A stretch of DNA of 64,000 nt from Manis javanica (lineage: Eukaryota > Chordata > Mammalia > Pholidota > Manidae), in assembly GCF_040802235.1 (NCBI RefSeq), contig NC_133168.1, positions 32,507,759 to 32,571,758 of the forward strand, given 5' to 3'. The translations under genes were made by a program, and so were the position numbers. This document shows, one piece after another, positions 24,321 through 36,420 of this stretch (position 1 is the first letter of the stretch; each line of letters opens with the position of its first letter). The notes beneath the pieces are model-generated. The model had not been told where the DNA came from, did no database searches, and worked only from the letters and a program-made list of their open reading frames with translations.

Positions 24321-24750
24321 ATCTGTGGATTTAAATGTCAGCAACTATAGCAGAGCCTGCTAGCCATCTATCATTCTCCTTTTAAGTAAGACTACATTTC
24401 CTAACCTCCTTTGCATTTAGCTGGGGCTACGACTAGTGTCCAGCCAATGGCAAGTATGCAAAAATAACTAATGTGTTTTCTTTCCAGGCCTATAAAATGT
24501 CATAAGATCATACCCCCTTCCACTGCCTGGGATGTTGATAACCAAAGCATCCATATAGGTATGTATTGAAGATGAGAGAGTTGCTTTCACCCTGAGTCCC
24601 TGAAACTTCATGCATAGAGTCCTCCCTTGGAACATAGGGATATCAAGTCTGGACTCAGTGAAAAATAAACTTCAACTGCAGTTGAGCCATTGCATTTTCA
24701 ATCTATTGGTTATACTGGTTTAGTCAACACTAACCACTATAGCTACCGAT
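24321..24750 (+). mobile_element. Old LTR fragment, MLT1-like
   Basis: It contains 'gactacatttcctaacctcctttgcatttagctgggg', 'gtccagccaatggcaagtatgc', 'ggcctataaaatgtcat' and 'ttgagccattgcattttcaatctattggttatactgg' in LTR order. The last block resembles 'gagccactgagatttggggttgttt' of MaLR LTRs. The CCTATAAAAT at about 24489 may be its old TATA box. Ends not precise. Confidence 0.6.
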
Positions 24751-25054
24751 TTTAGAAAGTATGCAGGGCAGGATTCAGTCTTCTGAGCCCCCATTTTGGA
24801 ACCTGCCTTTAAGAATCTTCATACTTTCATCTCCCCTTTCATAAAATGCCAGGGTTTTCTTTGCATGTCTCTCCTAGCATAGTCCTTTTTGAAGACAATG
24901 ATAGAATAATTATTATTTCTTTCCATTTTTCATTTTACCCTCCTCCAGCCTGTCCTTTTTGTCTCTATTTGTTCTGTCCCAGTCATTAGCTTTTCTTTTT
25001 AGCTTTTCGTTTAGCTTGCTTTTTTTCTGAAGTTCAATTGTGCTAGTGTAAAAT

Positions 25055-25096
<42 letters not shown>

Positions 25097-25524
25097 AAAC
25101 TTATTACATCCATATTTGCACAGTTTGGATTTCTTGACTCTTTCATTTTCATTTTTTTTCACAGAGCTTTTCACGATTTATAGCCATATTCCTCAGCACT
25201 TTGGCTTCCTGGTCCTCAGCACTAATAAATATTTTAAAATAAATGGACCTGAAAGAGACAGTGTTCTTATCATGACGGTTGGCAGGGACCTGAGGTAATG
25301 GTATTTACATGGTGACAGGAATGCAGGCCTCACCTCTCTTCCTATTTCTCCACTCCTCTTTTGCCCTCTTTCCTCACATATTCATTTACATTACTGGAAA
25401 CTTTTCTCTGACAAATGCTAAAAATAAAATAGTAATTTTTAAAATAGATTTTTCAATGTAGTTCTTTGTAAAATGTGCCAGTCATCCAAGAGGGGCCTAA
25501 CTGTCACAACTACGCCTCTTGCTG
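24751..25524. other. Unique DNA, contains a (GT)n repeat
   Basis: No gene. The frames at 24913-25152 (minus) and 25053-25298 (plus) exist only because the microsatellite stays open in translation (His/Thr or Val/Cys alternation). Confidence 0.55.
25058..25094. repeat. (GT)18 microsatellite
   Basis: Uninterrupted dinucleotide run of about 37 bp, ending at CCAAAC. Confidence 0.97.
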
Positions 25525-25650
25525 TATATCAGGCACCATTCCAAATGATTTACATGTATATGATTCTATAAGATTCACAACAAATCTGAGATTGGTACCT
25601 TTATTATTATTGCCCCATTTTACAGGTGAAGAAACTGAGGTATAAAATTC
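25525..25650 (-). mobile_element. MIR SINE, antisense
   Basis: The plus strand reads 'caggcaccattccaaatgatttacatg', 'attcacaacaaatctgagattggtacc', 'ttattattattgccccattttacaggtgaagaaactgaggta'. The last is the near-consensus reversed MIR core. Confidence 0.92.
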
Positions 25651-28467
25651 TCTTGAAATACACTCATTTTTGGCAGACATCTACAAAACAAATGTATTAA
25701 TGTCCTTGTCTAACATTTAGGTGCTCTAGCTATAATAGTTCCAAATTCCTGAATCTTTAAAAATACCTCATTTAATATTATATAGACACAATATCTAGAT
25801 ATTTGATGGTATTTTTCATTTTCATACAGAAGGTTTAGTTGTTATGTAGATAATCTTAATTGTGGTCATTTGCGGGGAAAAAACACATAGACTTCTATTG
25901 ATCTGAATATTGAATATGAACATTAAAGCTGACCTTTAAAATTTATTTAAAGTAATGTGCTGAGATTCATGAAACACAGAGACTGAGATCTCAAAATCCT
26001 CCCATAACTGAGAGTGTTCTTATCCTTAGGGAGGTGTAAACAGTTTGGTCTCAGGAATTATTTTTAAAGTACTAGTCATCTTTTGTTTTGAAACTCAGCA
26101 TAAAATAGTATTTATATCCTCCTTCTCCAACAGGGTACAGCTAGTAGAAAAGGAATAAGGTAACATCATGTGCTTATCAAACCAGTGAAGTAAGGAAACT
26201 CATGAAAGAATCATTTGAGATTAAAATTCGGCTATAATACTATCCCTCACATTTCTCCAATACTAATGTTATATATGTGCACACAAAGTAGAACAAGAAT
26301 TGTGGCAATTATCTAGATAACTTAGACTAAGGACCATTTTTACTGATTATAATCCACACAATTATAATTTCTTTTTGGTTTGGCTGGAATTATTCAGGCA
26401 GCTGCCTCAGTTTTTTCCTTCACTTTCCAGCTACAGAGACAATTTGAAGTAAAAGGAAAAAACATAGTTGGAGTTTTAAATGCACAGCTCACATTTTATT
26501 CAAAACATGATGCTTGATAGACAGGAGAAGTCACTTCAAGAGATAGATCATTCTACAATGACCAAAATCAAATGCATTTATAGTCTTCTGATAGAAGAAT
26601 GACCTAGTCAAATCCTATTTCACATTCATAATGTTCTGTTTTTATCCAATGTTCCAAAGTAAGGCAAAGAAAAATATTGAAGATTTACTAGGTCAAGGAC
26701 TATAAATAGCAGTATGTTAGAGTTCATTTCATTTATTTTTTCTTAAAGAGTCCTTTATGTGGCAGATATCATTTTATCTATTTTGCAGGGAGGTATAGTC
26801 AAGTTCAAAAAAAGAAAAGAAATTTTCCCAAGCCAAGTTTTAGTATACAGAAAGTTAATTGTCCCTTTTATATCAAACCCTGTAGTCTATCCACTACAGG
26901 GACACAAATGAAAAAAAATTTCTGAGCAAGAAATTGAAAAGAAACACCTTTTAGTGGTTTTCTCTTTTTAGTGGAATAGCCTATAAAGAATAGGAAATCT
27001 CTAAATTAGTAATATCAAAACCATTTAAAAACATTTAAGTTCTGCCCCTCAAATCTTGCTAGCAAGTTGGAAGTCTTAACTACTTTAGAAGGTCAATTAG
27101 TTTGGCTCAGCAGATCAAAGGGAAATGAAGGGAGAAAAAAAGAAAGGATAATAAAATTATATTTGAGAATGCTTATACTTCATAAAATCAGTTAAATCTA
27201 ACAGATTGTTATTGTTGTTCCCATTTTGTACTAGGCACAAATAAATAACATCATAATATAATAGAATGAGTCTGGTGCTTGAATGATTCTTTGAATTAGG
27301 GACTTAATAAAGGCCTAATCCTCACTATGGAATGTACTATATAGTTGTCTAAACAGTTCAATTAAGCATAAGTACTTAAAATGTAAATTCCAACTAACGT
27401 GGAGATGAGATCCCAAAATGGTTCTGAAATTAAGATCCAGGATATTGGATTCTCACCAATATCTCTTTGAATATTGGTCTCTCACCATGAGCGGTCTTGT
27501 GATCCTATTAATCAGAGAAGCAGATCAGAAACTTGGAAGACATTATCCAGTTACACCTGTCTGATCCCGTCTTGGTTCTTTAGAATCTGATTCCTGAAGA
27601 ATAGGGCTAGAAAATATGTATCTTGCAAATTTTCCACATGTGACTTCATGCCCATCTTGGTTAAGAATTTATGGATGATGTGTCAACCTGGATTTGCTAG
27701 AGAGTCAGTGTCCTCCATGATTCTGGTCCAGATATTCCTCTTTTTAACTGCATATGTACTGCTTTTTTTACACTGGTTCTATGTCATTGGCCACATCCCA
27801 AGCTCTCCAGTTCTGATGGGCTGTTTTTTCCCTCACATCTTCCCAGTCCTCCCTTCATGCTCCCTTATTGATCACTGTGATGACCAGGAGGGACTCCAAT
27901 ACGTAATGAATGGTCTCTGATATTTATATTATCACTAAAACACTTGGGCAGCTGAACTTAAAACTCACTTGATTCTTTCTAATAATGCCATACCAAGAAA
28001 GAGTTTCTATGAAGATATAACAGAAGTTTTTTTATGGCCCTGGGGGACAAAATCAGCTCTCATGATAATTTAAAATGTTTACAGATAAATATCGTTGTAG
28101 CTCTGTATATCTTTAGGTTTCTGGATTTGCACTTATTTGTCTTTGAGATTAGAACTAGAGATTTGCTTTATTTTGTTAGGAATTATGGCTGTAGCCTACT
28201 AACTGTAGTTCAGGCCACGTATAGACAGAAGAATAGTACCCATATTTTTAAATGTCTATAAAAGGACATCAGGTCTATACTCTGGTTTGTTGATAGACAC
28301 AGCATTTAGAGTGACCCTTAATCAACCACAGGAGACATCTGCCCTTCATATTCTTTCCAGAGTGCAGCTCCAGATACTCTGCTGTGTAACGAGTTATTTC
28401 ATAAGGAACTTATTACAAACCATACTAAAACACTTAGGGAAGATTTTCTGAAGGGCATGCAATCCCC
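25651..28467. other. Unique AT-rich DNA, no gene seen
   Basis: No supported gene. A weak antisense MIR-like piece may lie at 26750-26870 ('gtggcagatatcattttatctattttgcaggg' then 'ttttcccaagcc'). A 90-codon plus frame at 27648-27920 is hydrophobic (Phe/Leu-rich) and has no known domain or splice context that I can defend. Confidence 0.5.
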
Positions 28468-28520
28468 TTATATATATGTGTGTATATATATATATATATG
28501 TATGTATGCATGTATGTATA
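28468..28520. repeat. (TA)n/(TATG)n compound microsatellite
   Basis: TA units, a TGTG interruption, more TA, then TATG/TGCA units. It forms Tyr/Met/Val-rich chance frames and is not coding. Confidence 0.93.
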
Positions 28521-29218
28521 TAAAATAAAAATTTTCTTGGGTCAAGCCAGACTTTCAGAGGCTACACATTTACACCACACTTTTGCTCTTAGTAGGATTC
28601 CTCATACTGAGTTGCACTTCAGGTTGTGCTATCAAGCATGTACTTGGCTTCTTCTAACAATGACAGAAGTCAGTGATTCTCTCAGGGTAGCTTAAGCAGT
28701 ATAAACAAATCCATGTCTTTCAGGAAGAACAGAACTACAGTAGAGTCGGGCCTGGGAAAACCTGCTCTGTCATTCAGAAACCACCACAGTTCAATGATCA
28801 GCTCTCAAACCCCACCTAATCAGCAAGAGCTTATTGATTGCACCATTTCTTTCCCTAAGAAACCATCACTTCATCCTTTGGTCTGTGGTCCTTTCCACTC
28901 TGTCCTATTCATCTTTGCTGACTCTTGGCCTTTGTGACTTGACTTTTCTCCCTGTGCCCTTTGGTCCCTGTGTACACTTCCATGTAATCACCTCCCTCTG
29001 TGTATGTCTTATTTTTAAATGCTCCAAAAGAAAACATCCAATTGTTTCCTCCCAATTTCAACCATCTTTTCTGAGCAAAGCTTTTTTGTCAGACGGCCTC
29101 ATAGGCCACTAGCCAGTTTGTAAACACTTGTTACCCTTGAGTCAAGTGTAACTAATTGGTCTCCCATCCCCAGGTCAATTAACTGCGGCCATAATGTTTA
29201 TAAATGTCAAATTTGGGT
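28521..29218. other. Unique DNA, nothing seen
   Basis: Frames of 71-92 codons overlap each other between 28480 and 29112 in different phases. None is recognisable and none has a convincing exon boundary. Confidence 0.5.
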
Positions 29219-29220
29219 TA

Positions 29221-29262
<42 letters not shown>
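29219..29262. repeat. (GT)n microsatellite with one TTT interruption
   Basis: About 21 GT units with a single GTTT break near 29235. Confidence 0.96.
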
Positions 29263-29839
29263 TGGAAGGGAGGCTATATAGTACAGAGAATAGCTCTTTG
29301 TGGTGAAGTCCATGATAGCTACTTACTTTTCTTCAGAGATCTGTGGCCATTGTAAGCCCTTTTAATCTTAATCTGTCCTCTTTTACACTGAAGATAGAAT
29401 ACAAAATATTTATAAAAGACTTGATATTGCATTTATTTTAGGAATGGTGCTGAGAATGTACCAGGTAGCCTTTATGCAAATTCAGAAGGGAAATTTCTCT
29501 TCCATCTCAATACAAGCAAAAGCTTTCTTTATCACTACTTTCTGTTGGTTCTGCTCTTATGTATACCACAGATTTTGTAAACAGCACTGTTTGAGCTGTA
29601 AATAAAAAAATGCAAGGTTAAATTTGGGGATCATTTCTGGCTACAGCACAGGATTTTATGGTCTATACCTATAGCCCACCCTGCCAACACTTTCATCTGA
29701 TTTTCTTTTCCTGTTCATCCTCACTTATTTTATTTTTATCTTTTATTATGTGTGACTATCAAAGCTACATCAAATCTTAATTTCAACAGAGAGAATATAT
29801 AAAAAATGACAAAGCTATAATTATCTATTAACAATTGCT
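29263..29839. other. Unique AT-rich DNA, nothing seen
   Basis: No frame, RNA gene or named repeat. Confidence 0.5.
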
Positions 29840-29965
29840 TTGCTAAACTATGAATTTTTCAAGAAAAGCAATCATATTGTCATCTTTTTATGTATATAGA
29901 GTTTAGTCCAGTTCTGATCCACATGAGTATGTATTAAAAGTTTGTTGAATGAATGAATGATTCAA
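29840..29965 (+). mobile_element. L2 LINE 3' end fragment
   Basis: It ends 'attaaaagtttgttgaatgaatgaatga', the L2 terminus. Before it 'ctatgaatttttcaagaaaagcaatcatattgtc' matches the 'tgagctccttgagggcagggaccatgtc' region with heavy divergence. Confidence 0.8.
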
Positions 29966-32189
29966 TGGTTTTTACCAAAATCCTGGGCAGTGATAAATTT
30001 CACTCTGCAAATATTGAGTAAAATATGCACTTGGAAATAAGATTATTTTAAGGAAAGTGGCATATTTATGATACATTTGTGATAACAGTATTGTCAAATC
30101 TCAAAGTCTGATTCATCATAGCTACAATATCTCTCTTCTTTCATTAAGCAGCACTACTATAGTCACTAATAGCATGAAACTGAGATCCATTTAAGCACAT
30201 GAAGTTTAGGGGAAAAAAACATGAATTGCAGTGAAGACCAAAGCCAATACTTTAAAAGCAAATTGCAAATTCCTTTAGTAATCATTTTGGCATTACTATT
30301 CATCATTGTGACCTGCCTCTGAATGAAGTTGTATTTTCGTGTCAGTGTCCTTTGAAATATATAATTCCATAAGCATTTCATTGTGGTGAAAGCTTCTGTG
30401 TCCGACCAAACAGAGAAAACACTGTATCACAAGTTACTTATGGCAAGTTTCTGGCAACTACTTAAAGCGGTCAAATAAGAATGTAGTGTAATTCAAAGAC
30501 TGGGTAATACACATGAGAGAAAAACAAGGCTGGACTGAACATTAGTAAACTCAGCATTATTACTGAATGCAGCCCTGCAGTGGTTTAGAAGGAATGCATT
30601 GCACTAGCACCATGCAACAGCTAATTGATATGTGTGACTGCTTACATTAAAGTAAAAACCTTAGCTGTGTGAGACATTAGGAAATCTGACATGAGGATGT
30701 TGCTTCGTGTTTCTGGAAGGATAAAGAGTTAGCCAGGGATTTCTTTTCATTAGTCAAGGGAGCCCAGGCACTCCCTCAGTGTCCAAGGGCCTGCTCCTGT
30801 GTGCATCCTGTGCAGTGTCACCAGGGACAACGTACTGCACTATGTTCAAAGGCTGCCTGGAGAGAAGAGAAAGCCTTTCCCATTGTAGTTCCCCCAGTTG
30901 CCCAGCTCTGAACGCCTTCTTATACTCAAAGATAAAAGCCCTTGACATTTTTTACTTAAAACTGAAGTGCAAGATCATAGGAACTGAGTCTCCATACAGC
31001 CAGGTCCCTAGGGGCAGCAGTGACAGTCCTATTGGTTTTCAGATTCTTATTCACTACCTTTTGAAAGGGAAGCATCATTGAGGGTGAAATGTGGACTCAT
31101 AAAACTCTGCATTAATTATATACTGACTCTGCACTCTTAAAACAAAGCCCTTTGACGAGCGACCCTCAGACACCTTTCATGGGGAGGCTCAGCAGCCATT
31201 CTGGCCCTGAGAGAGCCTGATACTCTCTGGCTGCAGCCTTTGTCTCCAGCCCTTCTTTTTCAGTGGTTGTCATGGAATCAACTTATTAACATATGAAAAG
31301 CCACACACAACACTTTCCCTTCACCCCTACCTCCCCCACAACCAAAGCCTGTTGCTAAAGCCTTCGCCCTTAATATTCATGTAAAGGAAGGCGGAGTGCA
31401 AGAACAGAAATAAAATTGAGAGTAAAAACAAAGATGTTTTCAACTTGCATCCTCTGGGACAAAAATGGTTGATTTTTCCTTTTTTAGTTAGAATCTTCTC
31501 AATTTCTGTCTTTCTACTGAATCTTTCCCAGATTACTGTAGCTCTAGTCTCCTTTCCTGTTCCAAATAATTTATTCACCAGAATTCATTTTTGAATTAAT
31601 TACCTCGTGACTCAGAGGACAGACATGCATGCTTCTCAATGTACTATGTCAACTTGGGCTATTGCTTAATTTAGGGTTAATTTCAATGACCAGTTCTCAT
31701 GGTTTCTTAAAAAAAAATTAAATTTCTTAAAATGTTCACTTTAGTTCAGAAGGGACAGAAATTCTATTTTATTTTTTAAATTTATCTTATTGGTTGTCTG
31801 GACGGCAGCTCATGGAAAGGATAGAAGTGTGTTTGCTTTTTGGAGTTGTCTGAGCCCGTATCAATAAGCTAACTCTTGTTCCCCCTTGTGTATGTAGTCA
31901 AAGTGAAATATTGTTTCTCCATAAGTCTTGCTGCCTCCCTCCAAATATACTTATGTAACTGACTTGGACAGGCATTGCAAAACACTAAAAGAGAGGGGAC
32001 TTCTTAAGTGCAACAAAAATCTCATAAAGCACATTATACTCCATATACTACAGTCTTCTAGACTAAACCCCAAATACTACCTGCAAAATATTCTTGAACA
32101 GCATGTAGACTTACCACTTCTAGCTTCGAGGCAATTTCTCAACCTAGTCCCCATCTCAGTAACTTTTAGTAAACACCTAGGATGAAGGT
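29966..32189. other. Repeat-poor unique block, candidate regulatory DNA
   Basis: More than 2 kb without any repeat that I can name, which is unusual in this window. The part 30720-31620 is relatively G+C-rich. It contains an AP-1 site TGACTCA at 31608-31614, 5 bp after a homeodomain-type TAATTA (31597-31602), and another TAATTA near 31115. A 100-codon plus frame at 30779-31081 has no domain. I treat it as single-copy DNA with possible enhancer content. Confidence 0.4.
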
Positions 32190-32290
32190 GATGATGCTAA
32201 TGATAATAGTTAATAATTAAAGCCCTGTGCTAAGTGCTAAAAGCTTTATGTGATTGATTTAATACTGATAACAATCATAGAAACAAAACC
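32190..32290 (-). mobile_element. Probable MIR fragment, antisense
   Basis: 'agccctgtgctaagtgctaaaagctttatgtgattgatttaat' corresponds to the reversed MIR end 'gcactgtgctaagcgctttacatgtattaactcattta'. The conserved core is lost. Confidence 0.5.
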
Positions 32291-34199
32291 TGACCACTTG
32301 TTCAATTTGGGAGCTTACTACACTAAACTGAGAATGTTCTTCTATGGAAAGAAATTCTGAGAAAAATATACATTTCCAAAATTGACCAAGTCGATTTTTA
32401 TAATTCATTTGGCTATGCCACAGATAATGTTAAAACAGGATTCCTTTGGCTGTCAGTGGCAAACATCAAACAAATTTATAAGAAAACAAAGAGGGAGGAT
32501 AGTTATTAACTCTTTTAACTAGAAAATTCAGGAGAGATACTGACTTTAAGCATGAATAAATCTGGGGGCTGAATAGGCATCCAATGTTTGTGTGAACCTT
32601 TCCCTCCTTCCTCCTTCCCACCCTTCATCTCTTGGCCCTACTTTCCTTGACAGGGCTGCCTATGTTCTATTACAGTGAAAACTCCCTCTGAGCAGACCAA
32701 GAAAATGGCTGAAGGAGGTTCCAGATTCACATTCACTCTGTTCAGTAAACCCAAAAAACCAGGGAACCATTCTGATTGGCCTTGCTTGGCTCACATGTCC
32801 AAATGTTAATGATATCTTCACAGCCAGGGGGATATTTGGCCAGTCTTGTTACTGCTTACTCCTGTGACTGACAGTAAAATATCTGTTGTACAACAAAAGA
32901 AATGAGAAAGCTTCCTGGAAATGGATAAAATAAAAAACTACCTATAATCCACACAGGCCTTACTTCTCCATGTTCAAAATGAAATGTAACTCAGGTTAAA
33001 TCAGCTTTCTAATAAACAGCTTCATTGATTATCTAAACTAATGAAGTTGTGTTTATTACCATGAAAGTGAACAATATGAAATGTCCTTCAGTAAAAATTT
33101 ATCTAGTATGTATGCAGTGTGAAGTGTCGGATAAGTTGAAATGGACCAGCAATGGGGAAACATAGCAGAGGCTCAATGTTAATGGGAGGAAGCACTTTAA
33201 AAAATAAAAAGCAGTCAATCAAGATATGTTTACTTAGTTCCTACTATGTGATCCACACTGTGCTTTGTTCTTTGGGAAAGAAAAACAGAAACAGCATCAG
33301 ATTAGCCCATGATAGAAGTAGCATATAATAATTTCAACACATAGCCTAGAGGGAAAACTGAGAAATAAAATTAGTTCTTGCCCATCAGAACAATCTATAA
33401 AAAAAGTGGTAATGCAGTGAGCCTGTGTCTAAATAAAGGAAGCCTTGAATTTAGGATGCTTCCTGCCCTACTGCCCTCTGACATCCCTGGATTCTGTGAT
33501 ATCCTGCAAACCATTATGGTAGCAGAAGTGAGATAAAGGATGTGGCTTAACTGGGATTGGCATAAAGAATCTGTAAAATGCCAAGCTTGTCTCCAGCCTG
33601 CTCGTTACCATCCCATGGGGCCTGAGATAGACATCTGAGTGCACAGGACCCTATGCCACCTCCATGTCCTTGTGGTTTCACCTGTGAAGCATCTGGGAGA
33701 AGGAGGCTGTGTAAGAGGAGCTCATTCACTTTTTATGGCATATCATCACCCTTTCCATCACAAATGGAAATGAATGGAAATAGTGGATATAAAAATCTAA
33801 AACATCTTCTCATGTGTGAGCCCATAAGCCTTTCTGTGGTAAACAAAGAGGCTTGTGCAGACAGGAGGAGAAGCTATTCTTCGGAGCATCTGAGAAGTCA
33901 ACTCAGTTCTGCTGCTATCTGCCAGGAGACAGCGCCAGATTCCCAGGTTATTGGCTCCGTTCTTACAGTCTGCTCTCCACCCCCACTCCAGGTGCCCAGT
34001 CACAAGCCCCAGGCAGTTACCTGTGCTTCTAACCTAGCGGCTGTGGACTGAAGGTTCCAACCACCTCCCCCTTGGGTCTGATTGATTTGCTAGACAGAAC
34101 TCAGGAAACACTTAGGTTTGCCAGTTTAATAAAGGATACAAATGAACAGCCAGATGAAGAGCGGCATAGGGCAAGGTCCCAAATAATGAGCTTCTATCC

Positions 34200-34201
<2 letters not shown>
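32291..34201. other. Unique DNA, with a possible old repeat near 32700-32880
   Basis: 'gggaaccattctgattggccttgcttggctcacatgtcc' (32761-32800) resembles a motif of several ancient repeats that I cannot name. A 132-codon plus frame (33653-34051) is Ser/Pro/Cys-rich and overlaps open frames on the other strand, so it is probably non-coding. Confidence 0.45.

Positions 34202-34247
<46 letters not shown>
34202..34247. repeat. (GA)22 microsatellite
   Basis: Uninterrupted AG/GA run of about 45 bp ending at AAGCTT. Translates as Arg-Glu or Ser-Leu repeats in chance frames. Confidence 0.97.
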
Positions 34248-34248
<1 letters not shown>

Positions 34249-35879
34249 CTTTTAGACCAAATATACCTGGGAAATATATATTTGTAATATGAATAACCAA
34301 ATATGAATTTCTTAGGACTTAAGTTTACAAAGCATGCTGAGTCAGGGGGGGAAGAGAAGGATGGGCAGGACTGTGTGGCCCTTCTGCCTGGGCCCAAGGA
34401 AAAGTGTGGCCATTCTGGACACTAGTGACATGTTGCTATTCTAAAGCCTTGGTTGGCAGGTACAAACACCATCTATTTCCTTAATCCAGTTTCTAAAAGC
34501 AACTAGAACATCCATCACCATTATTTAAAACAAACAAAACCAACAAACAAGTATTAATCCCTCACTTCTTCAGGCTTTGTGCTCTGCACTGAAATAAGCC
34601 TCACAATCAGTGATTCCCAGGAACATGAGGAGAACGATTGCTTCATCTCAGCAACGCCTGGAGCAGGACTAGAGGAGAAGTCTGAGGCAGAGCTCCCACA
34701 CTCATCCTGCTGTCAGTCTCAGCTGGCTGTGGAAGTCCTTTGCATGGTCCTTTGGGCATGTCTTACGTAGTTTATTTACATGTTTATTTGGCTACAGAGC
34801 CACATTAATGGTGGGGCCAGTCAACTTGGCAACTAACTCTCACTAATCTATATAGGCCACTAAGATATCTCAGGAATCAATGTGCATCGATCCTATTCCC
34901 AGTGTCCTTGAAAGGAAAAAGAAAATGTTCCTTATGAGGACGAGCTCCTTACAGTTAAATATCTTTGGGAAATGGCATGATGGCCATTGACTGAAAGTCA
35001 TGATAACAGGAAGCTGAATTCTGACAATGAAAAGTGTTCAGCACAGTACTCTTCAGAGGTATGTTTAATTTTATTATTCAAATTTTAAACACTTTACTAT
35101 GCCATCAACAAATTGAGGCTTTGAAAAAGTGCCAAAGAAAGTAGTAACAAATAAATAAAAAGAATTGAAGAAATAGCTTTACAAAATTTTTCATCAGAAA
35201 GTTCTTATTGGGTGCTGAAAGGTAATTGGTAAACAACTTGTTTGTATCTAATATTTAGCAAAAAAACATTCACATCTTTGCATTCCCATTGAGATGAGTA
35301 TTATGCTAATATTTTCAAAATATCAATTTGAAAGAATATTAAATCATGTATTGTCCCAAGTTGCCTTCAGGTCCCAGTCATCCCTGGTGGTATTCTATCT
35401 CTCCAAAAAAATTTTTTTTCCAGAATAACTGAAGATCTACTAAAGTTGGTTGTGGGCCAAATATAGCAGAACCACTATCCTAGAGATAGGCAAGGGTATT
35501 TCCCCTGGGAAGTACCTACCAATGAAAAACAGTAGTTAAGAGATGAATATATTCCAGTTTTTCTAATGGTCTCAATTACTAAGTCACTTTGATTATGTGG
35601 TTAATCAAACTGACCATGGATTAGTTTAAATGGTTGGTGGGGAAAGCACATCAATCCTTTTTTCTGGTGTTAGTTTGTGTCAACTAAGCATAGTCTTTAC
35701 TAAGTATTTCTAAGGGATGAGATTTATTATTGTTCTTGGATAAACTTTTCCAATGATTAAATGCCTTAAAATCCAAACATTATTTTTCACATCTAACCTA
35801 ACTTTCTTGGTGTAGACTTACTTTCTCTTTGTTTAAGATCACTTTCAAAATATGTATGTCCTCTTTTGCAGCTTCATTT
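34248..35879. other. Unique DNA, nothing seen
   Basis: No gene or named repeat. The 63-codon frame at 34579-34770 shows no recognisable domain. Confidence 0.5.
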
Positions 35880-36420
35880 CCCTCATTACTCATCTCAGTG
35901 AAAATAAAATTTCAACTCTGTAATGTTGCCTAAAAGACCCATCCATGATCTGTCTACTCATCTCCCTCTTCACCTCTCTGATTTCAGACTCTTACTCAGC
36001 CCCTGCTTACTCTGTTTTAGACACACTGACTTTGTAGTTATAAAAACACTAGCCACATACTTGACCCAGGGCCTTAGCACTTGCTGTTTATTCTGCCTAG
36101 TGCCATTGTTCCAGATATCTACCTAGCATGTTTCCTCACATCATTCTGGTTTCTGCTACATGTCTCCTAATCAAAGAGGCCTTCTCTGATACCTCTATAT
36201 AAAAAATGACTCCACAATTGTACGATTACATAAATTTCTCCATTAATCCTGCTTTTTTTCCTTAACATTCTTTCCCTCAAGTATTTATATATCTATTGTA
36301 TGTCTTCACTGTAGATTATGAGGTTTGTGAGATTTGGTTCTTTGTTTTTACTCACTGGTAGAACACTATACCAATTATAGCTCATTTATAAGTATTTTTG
36401 AACATTGTTGTTGCAAAAAA
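35880..36420 (+). mobile_element. L2 LINE 3' part
   Basis: It follows the L2 3' region in order: 'aaagacccatccatgatctg', 'ctgatttcagactcttactcagcccc', 'ggccttagcacttgctgtttattctgcctag', 'aaagaggccttctctgatacctc', 'atctattgtatgtcttcact' and 'gattatgaggtttgtgag'. These mirror 'tttgcacatgctgttccctctgcctgg', 'gaggccttccctgacc' and 'tagactgtgagctcc' of L2. Confidence 0.85.

Noticed and set aside
25053..25298. 81-codon plus frame with alternating Val-Cys
   Set aside because: It is the translation of the GT microsatellite at 25058-25094.
33653..34051. 132-codon plus frame rich in Ser/Pro/Cys
   Set aside because: Opposite-strand frames are open over the same bases, no domain is visible, and no acceptor or donor is convincing.
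34072..34397. Frames with Arg-Glu or Ser-Leu repeats on both strands
   Set aside because: They come from the GA microsatellite. No exon signals and no homologue recognised.
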